Shown here one piece after another: positions 55,529 through 64,000 of a DNA stretch of 64,000 nt (its first letter is position 1; each line of letters opens with the position of its first letter). The notes beneath the pieces were generated by a model, which saw nothing but the letters and a program-made list of their open reading frames with translations, was not told the DNA's origin and did not search any database. This DNA comes from Filomicrobium sp. (GTDB taxonomy: Bacteria > Pseudomonadota > Alphaproteobacteria > Rhizobiales > Hyphomicrobiaceae). Both the position numbers and the translations under genes were made by a program. The stretch covers positions 3,566,501-3,630,500 of the forward strand of contig CP051234.1 in the NCBI GenBank assembly GCA_017792465.1, given 5' to 3'.

Positions 55529-56440
55529 TCATGAGTCCCGGGAATTTTGAAGAAGGTCTCGAGGAAAATTTGCGGCCAAGTGGTCGATCAGGGCTCTCAC
55601 CGCTATCGGTAATCCGCGTCTTGTCGTGAAGACGAGATGGACGATCCCCTGCTGGCCAAACCATTCTGGCAAGACTTGGACCAACTGGCCGCGTTCGATC
55701 TCATTGAGGCAGACATGCCAGGGAAGGAGCGCAACTCCGAGGCCGGTAGTCGCCGCGTCGCGCACTGCGACCATGTCCGCGCAACCGAGCCTTGGTTGAT
55801 GAAAATGAGAAGCCTGCCTGCCGTCGCGGGTTTCCAGCGCCCATTCAGCTTCTTGATCTTCATCGCGGGTTGCAAGTGTCGGATGCCGGGCGAGGTCGGC
55901 AAGGTCCCGCAGCCGGTTTGCCAGCGCTGGGCTCGCGACAAGGATCCGGGTTGTTCGGCCTAGGCTGCGCATAGTGAGTTCGGCATCGCTTGTGAGTGCT
56001 GTGCGCACGCGCAAGGCGAGATCGATCCTTTCGCCGATAAGGTCGACGGGCCGGTCGGTTGCAACCAGTTGCAATTGAACCTTGGAGTGCAGCTGGAGAA
56101 AGCTGAAAACCAAACCCGAGACGACCTCAACCATGCCCGTCGGACAGCTGAAGCGTATGAGGCCATGCGGCTCGGATTGCGCATGGGTAACCAGCGCCTC
56201 GGCCTGTTCGGCCTCCAACTGGATCGCCTTGCAGCGCTCATAGAATGCTTGGCCGATTTCAGTGACGCGAAAGCGGCGGCTCGACCGCTCGATCAGGCGG
56301 AGGCCTAGCCGCTCTTCCAACCGTGCGATGCGACGGCTCAGCTTGGACTTGGGCTCGCGCAGAGCGCGCCCGGCCGCCGCGAAACCGCCGTGGCGCACGA
56401 CTTCGGCGAAATAGGCAAAATCGTTCAGATCAATTTTCAT
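55529..56440 (-). CDS. LysR-family regulator
   Basis: 303 residues. Winged helix [20 protein letters not shown] and [15 protein letters not shown]; effector domain to the end. It is divergent from the SDR gene, and an 8-bp dyad overlaps its start codon, so it most likely represses itself and controls the SDR/F420-type reductase pair. Confidence 0.92.
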   Translation of the reverse strand: MKIDLNDFAYFAEVVRHGGFAAAGRALREPKSKLSRRIARLEERLGLRLIERSSRRFRVTEIGQAFYERCKAIQLEAEQAEALVTHAQSEPHGLIRFSCPTGMVEVVSGLVFSFLQLHSKVQLQLVATDRPVDLIGERIDLALRVRTALTSDAELTMRSLGRTTRILVASPALANRLRDLADLARHPTLATRDEDQEAEWALETRDGRQASHFHQPRLGCADMVAVRDAATTGLGVALLPWHVCLNEIERGQLVQVLPEWFGQQGIVHLVFTTRRGLPIAVRALIDHLAANFPRDLLQNSRDS

Positions 56441-56461
56441 CGTTCTATTTAAAGAACGATA
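56440..56461. promoter_or_regulatory. Inverted repeat overlapping the lysR start
   Basis: ATCGTTCT (56440-56447) and AGAACGAT (56454-56461) are perfect arms around ATTTAA. The position at the lysR start codon in the divergent promoter region fits an autoregulatory operator. Confidence 0.65.
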
Positions 56462-56556
56462 GTGTCCGTTTTTGCCGACTACAAGCTAATTCGTTGCAAG
56501 TTTATCTCTTTTGCAGGGAGCAAGATGGTCTTGCCGCCGAACAATGGAGAGAGGCT

Positions 56557-57306
56557 ATGAGCAAGTTCACCAACAAGGTCGTCGTGATTACCGGTGGCAC
56601 CAGCGGCATCGGACTGGCCACGGCCAAGGCGTTCGCAAATGAAGGTGCGGCCGTGTACATCACCGGACGGCGCCAGGAGGTTCTAGACGAGGCCGTGGAG
56701 GCGATCGGCTGCAATGTCACCGGCGTTCGCGGCGACACGTCCAACCTCGCCGACCTCGATCGGCTCTATGACACCGTCCAGCAAAAGCATTCGCAGATCG
56801 ACGTGCTCTTCGCCAATGCCGGCGGCGGCACATTCGCTCCGCTCGGTGCGATCACCGAAGAGCATTACCATTCCACGTTCGATACTAATGTGAAAGGCGT
56901 GCTGTTCACGGTGCAAAAGGCCTTGCCGGTTCTACGCGATGACGCGTCGATCATCCTCACTTCATCGACGACCGGCACCGCAGGCACGGCGAATTTCAGC
57001 GTCTATTCCGCCAGCAAGGCAGCCGTACGCAACTTCGCCCGAAGCTGGATCCTTGACCTGAAAGATCGCGGCATCCGGGTGAATGTCCTCAGCCCCGGTC
57101 TGACAGATACGGCCGGAGTCGATGAGTTGTTCGGCGGCGGCGATCAGGCGGAAGAAGTGAAGAAGAACTTTGTCAGCAACATCCCTTCCGGCCGGATCGG
57201 CAAGCCCGAAGAGACTGCCGCTGCCGTGCTGTTCCTCGCCTCGGAGGAATCTTCTTACGTCAATGGCGTCGAGTTGTTTGTCGACGGCGGCATGAACCAG
57301 GTTTGA
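56557..57306 (+). CDS. Short-chain dehydrogenase/reductase
   Basis: 249 residues from the ATG at 56557 (GGAGAGAG upstream). The cofactor motif is TGGTSGIG, the NAG-type motif is NAGGGT and the catalytic residues are Ser in SSTTG, and Tyr and Lys in YSASK. It is a classical NAD(P)-dependent SDR. The C-terminal family end [13 protein letters not shown] is intact. Substrate unknown. The NADP/F420-type reductase gene follows 19 bp later. Confidence 0.93.
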   Translation: MSKFTNKVVVITGGTSGIGLATAKAFANEGAAVYITGRRQEVLDEAVEAIGCNVTGVRGDTSNLADLDRLYDTVQQKHSQIDVLFANAGGGTFAPLGAITEEHYHSTFDTNVKGVLFTVQKALPVLRDDASIILTSSTTGTAGTANFSVYSASKAAVRNFARSWILDLKDRGIRVNVLSPGLTDTAGVDELFGGGDQAEEVKKNFVSNIPSGRIGKPEETAAAVLFLASEESSYVNGVELFVDGGMNQV

Positions 57307-57325
57307 TGGCACACGGAGACACAAA

Positions 57326-57937
57326 ATGAAAATCGGAATCATTGGCACCGGAGCTGTTGGGAAGACGCTTGCGACCAAGCTGGCAGAAAGAGGTTACCCG
57401 GTGCTTGTTGCCAACAGTCGCGGACCGGCAGCCGTCGCGGACAGCCTTGGAGCTTCCATAGCGGATGTGATACCGAGTTCGACTTCGGAGGTTCTCGGCT
57501 GTGACATCGTCATCCTGTCGGTTCCGTGGACCAAGGTTCCGGATGTGCTGAGTTCCGGCGGACCAAAGGACGGCCGGATACTTGTCGACGCGACGAACAT
57601 CTTCCTGACCTATCCTCCCAATGCCCGTCTCGACGACCTGAAAGGCGACTCAGGCAGCGAGATCGTCGCGCGGCTGGCGCCGGAGGCCCGTGTGGTGAAA
57701 GCATTCAATACGCTTCCTATCGCCGCGATGTTTGCTCCACTTCCCAAGGGGACAAAGCGCGTGCTCTTCGTCGCCGGGGACGATGCATCCGCCGTCGCGC
57801 CAGTTGCCGCACTCATCGCGGATCTTGGGCTCCATCCCGTAACACTGGTCTCGCTCCCACACGCCGGTCGGCAGATGGAACTCGGCGGACCTCTGTCCGC
57901 CCTTGAGTTACTGACACCCGCCGAAGAGGCAGCATGA
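57326..57937 (+). CDS. NADPH-dependent F420-reductase-like oxidoreductase
   Basis: 203 residues. The N-terminal Rossmann motif is IGIIGTGAVGKTLATKLAERG, cut here to IGTGAVGKTLATKL, and ANSRGP gives the NADP-type loop. The fold and VVKAFNTLPIAAMF match the F420-dependent NADP reductase group that bacteria use with other partners. Likely co-transcribed with the SDR under the LysR gene. Confidence 0.88.
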   Translation: MKIGIIGTGAVGKTLATKLAERGYPVLVANSRGPAAVADSLGASIADVIPSSTSEVLGCDIVILSVPWTKVPDVLSSGGPKDGRILVDATNIFLTYPPNARLDDLKGDSGSEIVARLAPEARVVKAFNTLPIAAMFAPLPKGTKRVLFVAGDDASAVAPVAALIADLGLHPVTLVSLPHAGRQMELGGPLSALELLTPAEEAA

Positions 57938-57968
57938 TCATGTCACGGGGATCACCGAACTCTATGTG

Positions 57969-58952
57969 CTACGCGACCCCGAACCGTTGCCTGTAGTCGC
58001 TGGGTGACAGGCCGGAAATTCGTCGAAAGACTTTTCGGAAAGCGGCGGGGTCTGCATAGCCGACCGACCAGGCAATCCGGTCGACTGGCGAGTTGGTCAA
58101 CTCCAGCGCCTCCCGGGCCTTCGCCACCCGGACCTGCTGAAGGTACTCGATAGGGCGAAACCCCGTCGCCTTTGCGAACCGTCGCAGGAAGGTTCGCTCA
58201 CCCAGTCCGGCAAGTGCCGCAAGATCGCCAATGCTCTTTGCCTCGTCGGGCTGAGCATGTAACCGGTGCTGCGCCCGACGAACAGCCTCGTCGCCATGAT
58301 CAAAGCGCGGTAGAAACTGTGCGAACGGCTTCTGGCTGGACCGCGGCGGATCGATGAGCAGAAAGCGCGCGGTGGCCAACATGACGCTTTGGCCGATCAG
58401 GCGCTCCACCAGTGTGAGACCGAGATCGGTCCACGCCAGGATACCACCCGCCGTCATAATGTCTCCGTCGTCAAGGATCATGCGCGCTTCGGCCAACTCT
58501 ACGTCGGGGAACCGGTCAGCAAGTTGCGAAGCAAAAGCCCAATGCGTGGTTGCCCTTCGCCCGTCAATCAAACCGGTTTCGGCGAGGACGAAGGCGCCGG
58601 CGCAAACTGAAGCCAACGTGCTGCCGTCTTGATGGCGTTCCTTCATCCAGGCTGCTGCGGTGGGCATCGGGCGCATGCGTTCCGGCATGACAATGCTGGG
58701 TGGAGCGATCACGTGGGTCAATCGATGCTCTTTTCCAGGATGGCTGTCCCAGGTGCAGGTGACCGTTCCGGCGTCCTCAGATGCGGTCCAATGCGTGACC
58801 CGAATGAAGGGCGATGTCTCGGTGTCGGTTCCCAGTTTTGCCCACTCGCCAGCGATGCGGAACAAATCCGTCAGCCCGTAAATCGCAGCCAATTGGCAAT
58901 CGGGATAGATCAGCAAGCCGATTTGTCCGGCTGGGGAAGCCTTCTGGGCCAT
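57969..58952 (-). CDS. GlxA-family AraC-type regulator
   Basis: 327 residues. A DJ-1/PfpI-like domain (IGLLIYPDCQLAAIYGLTDL, SVCAGAFVLAETGLIDGRRA) is joined to a C-terminal AraC helix-turn-helix pair (LAGLGERTFLRRFAKATGF, IAWSVGYADPAAFRKVFRR). Such proteins are cytosolic regulators. The Cys of the nucleophile elbow is present in SVCAGAF. The hydrolase gene that follows on the opposite strand is a possible target. Confidence 0.92.
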   Translation of the reverse strand: MAQKASPAGQIGLLIYPDCQLAAIYGLTDLFRIAGEWAKLGTDTETSPFIRVTHWTASEDAGTVTCTWDSHPGKEHRLTHVIAPPSIVMPERMRPMPTAAAWMKERHQDGSTLASVCAGAFVLAETGLIDGRRATTHWAFASQLADRFPDVELAEARMILDDGDIMTAGGILAWTDLGLTLVERLIGQSVMLATARFLLIDPPRSSQKPFAQFLPRFDHGDEAVRRAQHRLHAQPDEAKSIGDLAALAGLGERTFLRRFAKATGFRPIEYLQQVRVAKAREALELTNSPVDRIAWSVGYADPAAFRKVFRRISGLSPSDYRQRFGVA

Positions 58953-59183
58953 TTGTCAAAATTGCCTCGCATAATGTCGGAAACGCCAATTCCGATTTCA
59001 CCACGCAAGCCGCATCTTCGTCCACATAAGAACAGCAATCGCCGACCGGAAAGGTCGGATGCGGCGGCATCAGATCCAAGTTCGAGCCACCGCGCACCAC
59101 TCAACACCATCGGCGCCGCGATCGCGGCCCTGGCTCCGGCGCTGAATTCCGGAGCGGTCAACACAAACGAAGGAGACACAACA

Positions 59184-60014
59184 ATGGCTACTGTCACCAC
59201 CACCGACGGCTTCAACATCTTCTACAAGGTTTGGGGTCCCAAGGACGCACAGCCGATCGTCTTTCACCATGGCTGGCCGCTCAGCGGCGACGATTGGGAC
59301 GCCCAGATGCTGTTTTTCGTCTCAAAGGGATATCGAGTTATTGCCCATGATCGGCGCGGTCACGGCCGGTCCGATCAAGTCAGCGATGGCCACGACATGG
59401 ATCACTACGCCGCCGACGTCGCGGCGCTGGTTCGGGAGCTGGACCTGAAGAATGCGATCCACATTGGCCATTCTACAGGCGGTGGTGAAGTTGCCCGGTA
59501 TGTTGCGCGAGCCGAGCCGGGACGCGTTGCCAAGGCCGTTTTGATCGGTGCGGTGCCCCCGATCATGGTCAAGACTACTGCCAATCCCGACGGTATCCCG
59601 CTGGAGGTTTTTGACGAGTTTCGCGCGGCGCTTGCCGCCAACCGGGCGCAGTTCTACCTCGACGTTCCGTCAGGGCCTTTCTACGGCTTCAACCGTCCAG
59701 GTGCCGAAATCAGCGAAGGCTTGATCCGGAACTGGTGGAGGCAGGGAATGGCCGGTGGCGCGAAGGCGCACTACGAAGGCATCAAGGCGTTTTCCGAAAC
59801 CGACTTCACCGACGACTTGAAGAGCATGACCGTCCCGACACTTCTCCTGCACGGCGAGGACGATCAGATCGTGCCGATCGGGAATTCGGCGCACAAGGCG
59901 ATCAAGCTCCTTCCCAATGGCAAGCTGAAGACCTACCCGAATTTATCGCACGGTCTTTTTGCGACCCATCCTGAACTGATCAATGCCGAGTTGCTGGAAT
60001 TCATTGAGAGTTGA
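59184..60014 (+). CDS. Alpha/beta hydrolase, non-haem chloroperoxidase-like
   Basis: 276 residues from the ATG at 59184 (AAGGAG upstream). The nucleophile elbow is GHSTGGGEVARY, the acid is Asp in LHGEDDQIVP and the His is in LSHGLFATHP. Oxyanion-hole motif HHGWPLSGDDW is typical of the chloroperoxidase/arylesterase group. No signal peptide. Confidence 0.93.
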   Translation: MATVTTTDGFNIFYKVWGPKDAQPIVFHHGWPLSGDDWDAQMLFFVSKGYRVIAHDRRGHGRSDQVSDGHDMDHYAADVAALVRELDLKNAIHIGHSTGGGEVARYVARAEPGRVAKAVLIGAVPPIMVKTTANPDGIPLEVFDEFRAALAANRAQFYLDVPSGPFYGFNRPGAEISEGLIRNWWRQGMAGGAKAHYEGIKAFSETDFTDDLKSMTVPTLLLHGEDDQIVPIGNSAHKAIKLLPNGKLKTYPNLSHGLFATHPELINAELLEFIES

Positions 60015-60022
60015 TTGAGGAT

Positions 60023-60052
60023 TGGTGCCGGGTCATTTTTGATCCGGCACCA
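60023..60052 (+). terminator. Terminator after the hydrolase gene
   Basis: TGGTGCCGG (60023-60031) pairs with CCGGCACCA (60044-60052); the stem extends inward by three pairs to an ATTTTT loop. It is 8 bp past the hydrolase stop. Confidence 0.7.
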
Positions 60053-60201
60053 TGTTGTTCATCGATCTGCAATTCGAATTCAATTCTCATCGATTATTGT
60101 GTGTCGTGACTGCCGGCGCCGATCCTGCAATTGCAATAAATTCGCCGCATAAGTCTTCATCGAAAGAACTTCGCTGCGGCCCCATGAACCTGCACGGCTC
60201 A

Positions 60202-60981
60202 TCAAACGGTCGGGACAGTACCGCCATCTATCACGAAGTCGGCACCATTGATCGAGGCCGCCCGATCCGATGCAAGGAAGGCTATAAGGTTGGCTACTTC
60301 CTCCGGTCTCGACGGACGACCGATGGGAATCCCGCCAAGAGAATCCATGATGATCTTCTTGCCGCCTTCGAGATCGACGCCGGCATTGCTGGCAAGCCTT
60401 TCGGCAAGCTTTATCGCAGCCTCGGTTTCTATCCAGCCGGGTGAAACGCGCATCACGCGCACGCCTTTCGGTGAAACCTCCTTCGAAAGGCTCTTGCTGT
60501 AGGTGGACAGTGCCGCCTTGGCAGCTGCGTAGGCTGTGGTTGCCTCAGGTAATGGCAAGATATGCTGGATCGACGAAACATGGATGATCACGCCGCGACC
60601 CCGTTCAACCATCGCTGGAAGCAGCGCGCGGTCAAGACGAACGGCGGGCATGAGATTGAGAGCAAACTCCTTTTCCCACTGCTCGTCTCCGAGAGCTTCA
60701 AAGCCGCCGCCAGGCGAGGACGATCCGCCGAGCATATGAATGAGGATGTCGATGGTTCCCAGTCGTTCGCTTGCCGCTGCGGCAACGACTTCGCATCCCT
60801 CCGCCGTCGTTAAATCGGCCGCTACGAACATATCTTCAGGCATTCCCGCAGGTCGCGATCGGGCGGTGGTCAGAACGCGAGCGCCGAGTTCTTGAAAGAG
60901 CGCAACGGTCGCGGCGCCAGCGCCGCGCGTCCCGGATGTGATGAGTGCATTGCTACCGTGCAACTGGAGAAAGTCACTCAT
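60202..60981 (-). CDS. Short-chain dehydrogenase/reductase
   Basis: 259 residues. The cofactor loop is slightly changed (TSGTRGAG in place of TGxxxGxG). HMLGGSS takes the NAG position and the catalytic Tyr and Lys are in AYAAAKAAL. The family end [15 protein letters not shown] is present. It overlaps the SnoaL-like gene by ATGA. Confidence 0.9.
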   Translation of the reverse strand: MSDFLQLHGSNALITSGTRGAGAATVALFQELGARVLTTARSRPAGMPEDMFVAADLTTAEGCEVVAAAASERLGTIDILIHMLGGSSSPGGGFEALGDEQWEKEFALNLMPAVRLDRALLPAMVERGRGVIIHVSSIQHILPLPEATTAYAAAKAALSTYSKSLSKEVSPKGVRVMRVSPGWIETEAAIKLAERLASNAGVDLEGGKKIIMDSLGGIPIGRPSRPEEVANLIAFLASDRAASINGADFVIDGGTVPTV

Positions 60982-61301
60982 GAGCCGATCTCCAGGACTG
61001 CGATCCGGTCGCCCGTAAGCGTGAATGCGAAATTCAGGACAGCCGGGCTGCCTGGAAAGTTCCCTGTCACCTTAGCCCGAACAGTCGTCACTCCATTTTG
61101 CTGTGCGAACTTAAGGGGCTTGGCCGCGTGCTGATACTCCGCTTTGGCAGCGCTCCACCAGGAGCTGATCGCAACGTGTCCCTGATGGACCTGGCCTTCA
61201 TCCTTAACCACGGCGTCCGGCGCGAAGGCATCGACCGGTGCCCGGCCGCCCTCGTCTTGGTCGGCGTCGAAGAAGGTTTGGATTGGTTGCGGAAGCCTCA
61301 T
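60978..61301 (-). CDS. SnoaL-like/NTF2-fold protein
   Basis: 107 residues from the start at 61301 (AAAGGTG upstream). The pattern [28 protein letters not shown] opens here as [13 protein letters not shown] and [12 protein letters not shown], followed by [17 protein letters not shown]. It is a small cone-fold protein, often an isomerase or an accessory to SDRs. Co-transcribed with the SDR by ATGA overlap. Confidence 0.85.
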   Translation of the reverse strand: MRLPQPIQTFFDADQDEGGRAPVDAFAPDAVVKDEGQVHQGHVAISSWWSAAKAEYQHAAKPLKFAQQNGVTTVRAKVTGNFPGSPAVLNFAFTLTGDRIAVLEIGS

Positions 61302-61402
61302 GATTTCACCTTTGTTGCTACTTTGCTCCGACCAATATGACCGTAGACAGGTGTTCATATAATAAGGATAATTCAACATGTGGTGTTGCGGAAAACAGAA
61401 CA

Positions 61403-62302
61403 ATGAATGGACCTGGCATCAGTGATCTCGACGCGGTGATCGCGATAGCGAGAGAGCGCTCGTTCCGAGGTGCGGCGACCGCGCTCGGTATGTCGACTTC
61501 GGCGATCAGCAACGCTGTCGCCAAGCTGGAGGCAACTCTTGGCGTGCGGCTCTTCAATCGGACGACACGCAGCGTTTCCCTCACCGACGCTGGGCGTTCC
61601 TTCATCGAACGCGTCGGTCCGGCATTGCTCGACATTCACGCGGCGATGGACGGCGCCCGGTCGCAGCAATCGAAGCCGTTAGGCGCGCTGCGCATCAACG
61701 CATTCGCGGCAGCGGCACGAGAGATCATCTCCCCGCTGGTTCTCGAATTCATACGTCGCTACCCCGAAGTCCACGTCGATTTGGTGACCGAAGGCAGATT
61801 GGTCGACATCGTGGCCGATGGCTTCGATGTCGGCATCCGACGTGCGGATCTTGTTCCAGCCGATATGATCGCGGTCCCACTTGGCCGGCCACAGCGCCCT
61901 ATCGCCATTGGCTCGCCCGCTTACTTCAAGGAGCATGGTAAGCCGCGCATGCCCCCTGACCTACTCAAGCACAACTGCATTCGGGTTCGGCTGCCGAATG
62001 GCGCACTCTTGCGGTGGCATTTTGAGAAGCAGGGTCGAACGGTCCAGATCGAGGTGAAAGGCCAGCTTACTCTTGATGAGGCAAGCCTTGTTCGCACTGC
62101 CGTTCTGGAAGGTGTAGGCGTCGGCTTCATGTTCGAGCAGGATTTGCAGAAAGACCTCGCGGCAGGTCGCCTCGTCCAAGTGCTGAAGGACTGGACCCCC
62201 GCTCTCCCGGACCTATGTCTCTACTATGCGAACCGGCGCAATCCGTCAGCGGCGCTTAAAGCGTTCGTTGGTCTAGCGCGTGAGATCGGTGTTAAGCGTT
62301 AG
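61403..62302 (+). CDS. LysR-family regulator
   Basis: 299 residues from the ATG at 61403. Winged helix [20 protein letters not shown] and [19 protein letters not shown], then the effector domain. It is divergent from the SnoaL-like/SDR pair across about 100 bp and probably regulates them. Confidence 0.92.
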   Translation: MNGPGISDLDAVIAIARERSFRGAATALGMSTSAISNAVAKLEATLGVRLFNRTTRSVSLTDAGRSFIERVGPALLDIHAAMDGARSQQSKPLGALRINAFAAAAREIISPLVLEFIRRYPEVHVDLVTEGRLVDIVADGFDVGIRRADLVPADMIAVPLGRPQRPIAIGSPAYFKEHGKPRMPPDLLKHNCIRVRLPNGALLRWHFEKQGRTVQIEVKGQLTLDEASLVRTAVLEGVGVGFMFEQDLQKDLAAGRLVQVLKDWTPALPDLCLYYANRRNPSAALKAFVGLAREIGVKR

Positions 62303-62581
62303 ACCGCGAACATCGTGCACCGTTAGCATTTGAGTGCGTCATGACAGGTTTGCAGATGACCGCCGGGTCAACCGATCGACCTTCGAATATGCCTTCTTTC
62401 GCCCGCTGTTTGGGTGCCGCGGCCTTCCTGCGGCCAATACGGCAGAAGAAAACCGGCCGACCGGCCGACCGGTCAGGTTTGAATTGACCGAGCCCGCATT
62501 GATTTCGAGAAATGAACTCATTGTGTGGTGACTGTGAAGCGCCGCTGCGTATGAGCTGTATCGAAATTTGGAGTCAACAAA

Positions 62582-63982
62582 ATGTTCGATCCAGTCATCA
62601 CACTTGCAATCGTCACTCTTCTTGTCGCCGGCGGCAGCATCTATCTCAGTCCCATGGCGCGGGAAGCTGGGTCTTTTTACCGTGGACTTTCCGAAGAGGG
62701 GACGGCGCCGAGCGTCCTGGCGCTGACATTCTCACAGGTCACGACTTGGATATTTGCGCGTTCCATCATGAATGCGTGCATTCTGGGCTATTTCTACGGC
62801 GTCGCTGGAGCTCTCGCTTATGCCGTTTATTACCTGTCGTTTCTGACTGGGGCCTGGATCGTTTCCGGATTGCGGTTCCGGCACGGCTTCGACAGCGTGC
62901 AGGACTTTCTTTTCGCCCGCTTTGGGATTGCCGGAACGTCAACGTATAATTTGGTGGTCGCGCTGCGGCTGGTTTCGGAAGTTTTCGCCAATCTGCTCGT
63001 CATCGGCTTGATCTTCGGCGGCGCGGGCTCCGGCAGCTATGTCGCCGCCATCATTCTCGTCGGAGCGGTGACGTTTGGCTACGCGGCGGTTGGGGGGCTC
63101 AATGCCTCTATCCGTACAGATGTGTTTCAAATGTCGATCTTTCTCGTCGTCATGGCAGTGTTGCTGGCAGTTGCCGTTGGCGCAGGCACGTTCGATATCC
63201 GTCAAATCGCGAGCGCTTGGCCGGAAACGACCAATCCCGGCTGGGTCCTGCTTGTCGTCGCGTTCCTGCAGGTCTGGAGCTATCCATTACATGATCCGGT
63301 GATGATGGATCGCGGTTTCGTCGCTGACCGTAAGACGACCATGTCGAGCTTCTATCATGCTGCCTGGATATCATTTGCCTGCATCATGGCATTCGGCCTA
63401 TTGGGCGTGTGGGCCGGACTCAACAAGCTCGACGGCGAAACTTTCATACCGACCTTGTCGCGCCTGATTGGCGAGTGGCCGACACTGCTCTTCAACATCG
63501 CACTCGTCATTTCGTGCATGTCGACGCTCGACTCCACGTTCTCAAGCACGGCCAAGCTCGCGGTCGTCGACATGCGTCTGGCTCAGCCGACCGTCTGGAA
63601 TGGACGCATTGCCATGGCCTGTTTCCTGGCCGCTGGCATCGCGATGGTTTTCCTCGGCTCCAAAGACCTTTTCAACGCCGTCGCCGTTTCGGGGACTGCC
63701 TCGATGTTTCTTGCTCCGGTCGTCTTCTTCTCAATCTGGATGGGTCGCACGGACGTACCGGTGTGGAGCTATCTGGTGTCGTTTTTTGCCGCGATTGCGG
63801 CGGCATCGATCTACTTCACCGACACCGCCGGATACAGTTCGTTCGTGGCGGACTTGACGGGATTGCAGCACAAGTACAGCCAACTATTGGTTCTGTGCAT
63901 TGGCACTCTCATCATCGGATGCGGGGCGTTCATTGTCGGGATAGCAATCCGGGCGCGTCGCGAAATCGCGGGCTTGACCTGA
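62582..63982 (+). CDS. Sodium:solute symporter-family transporter
   Basis: 466 residues, about 12-13 membrane helices. Family marks are GFDSVQDFLFARFG, SASIRTDVFQM-like GLNASIRTDVFQMSI and CMSTLDSTFSSTAKL, which has the Na+-site Ser/Thr pattern of SSS transporters. The substrate is not predictable. It begins 279 bp after the LysR gene, a gap in which nothing but a GGCCGACCGG-type direct repeat near 62455-62475 is noticeable. Confidence 0.9.
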   Translation: MFDPVITLAIVTLLVAGGSIYLSPMAREAGSFYRGLSEEGTAPSVLALTFSQVTTWIFARSIMNACILGYFYGVAGALAYAVYYLSFLTGAWIVSGLRFRHGFDSVQDFLFARFGIAGTSTYNLVVALRLVSEVFANLLVIGLIFGGAGSGSYVAAIILVGAVTFGYAAVGGLNASIRTDVFQMSIFLVVMAVLLAVAVGAGTFDIRQIASAWPETTNPGWVLLVVAFLQVWSYPLHDPVMMDRGFVADRKTTMSSFYHAAWISFACIMAFGLLGVWAGLNKLDGETFIPTLSRLIGEWPTLLFNIALVISCMSTLDSTFSSTAKLAVVDMRLAQPTVWNGRIAMACFLAAGIAMVFLGSKDLFNAVAVSGTASMFLAPVVFFSIWMGRTDVPVWSYLVSFFAAIAAASIYFTDTAGYSSFVADLTGLQHKYSQLLVLCIGTLIIGCGAFIVGIAIRARREIAGLT

Positions 63983-64000
63983 TTGGTGTTGGCTTATCAG

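Noticed and set aside
62303-62581. Direct repeat GGCCGACCGG region as an attachment site
   Set aside because: Short GC-rich repeat only, with no integrase or tRNA gene near.

Overview
The window looks like chromosomal DNA of a methylotrophic alphaproteobacterium of the order Hyphomicrobiales, most like Hyphomicrobium. The evidence is a PQQ-dependent alcohol dehydrogenase with its own pqqA and a PedF-type cytochrome c, a formyltransferase/hydrolase subunit (FhcA), a DUF6513 protein of the tetrahydromethanopterin (H4MPT) type, isocitrate lyase with a ScfR-type regulator, and Zur and MerR modules of alphaproteobacterial style. No rRNA or tRNA gene was recognised.

Layout. 1-6.4 kb: a two-component pair, then an unlisted pqqA (29 codons) and a quinoprotein alcohol dehydrogenase operon with cytochrome c-550 and four small exported or membrane proteins. 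Three 11-bp-phased direct repeats lie upstream of pqqA. 6.7-10.9 kb: a glutathione S-transferase, then a compact operon of a Sel1 lipoprotein, an ExbB/MotA-like channel, an ExbD-like protein with a DUF2135-like periplasmic domain, and two paralogous membrane proteins. 11.5-20.2 kb: a zinc-limitation block with two CobW-type GTPases, a WD40 protein, a NicO-type transporter, ZnuA, HisI, Zur and an orphan FhcA, with two Zur-box palindromes. 20.2-22.3 kb: a MerR/CDF metal-efflux pair with a frameshifted His-rich protein and a CWC protein.

22.4-33.9 kb: a B12-themed block with a BtuF-like protein, a cobalamin riboswitch ahead of a class Ic (Mn/Fe type) ribonucleotide reductase nrdAB, an H4MPT-type DHPS-like protein, an RraA-like protein, MetE and two hotdog thioesterases. 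33.9-37.5 kb: a ScfR-type regulator divergent from isocitrate lyase. 37.5-42 kb: gene-poor DNA with a dispersed repeat, a secreted DUF7282-like protein, an IS3 remnant and a LysR gene. 42.2-46 kb: a cupin, a two-subunit molybdenum hydroxylase and a broken second cupin.

46.1-54.7 kb is the most unusual region. It holds an HtrA-family protein whose catalytic serine is alanine, two Sel1-repeat proteins, and a 1508-residue secreted protein. The N-terminal third of the large protein carries the residue signature of CyaA/ExoY/edema-factor nucleotidyl cyclases. Three of the four proteins end in the identical pentapeptide LEKLD. I regard this as the best candidate for an undescribed system.

55.5-64 kb: ordinary accessory metabolism with LysR regulators, two SDRs, an F420-type NADP reductase, a GlxA-type regulator, an alpha/beta hydrolase, a SnoaL-like protein and an SSS-family symporter.

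All identifications come from reading translated sequence and motifs. No database search was run.
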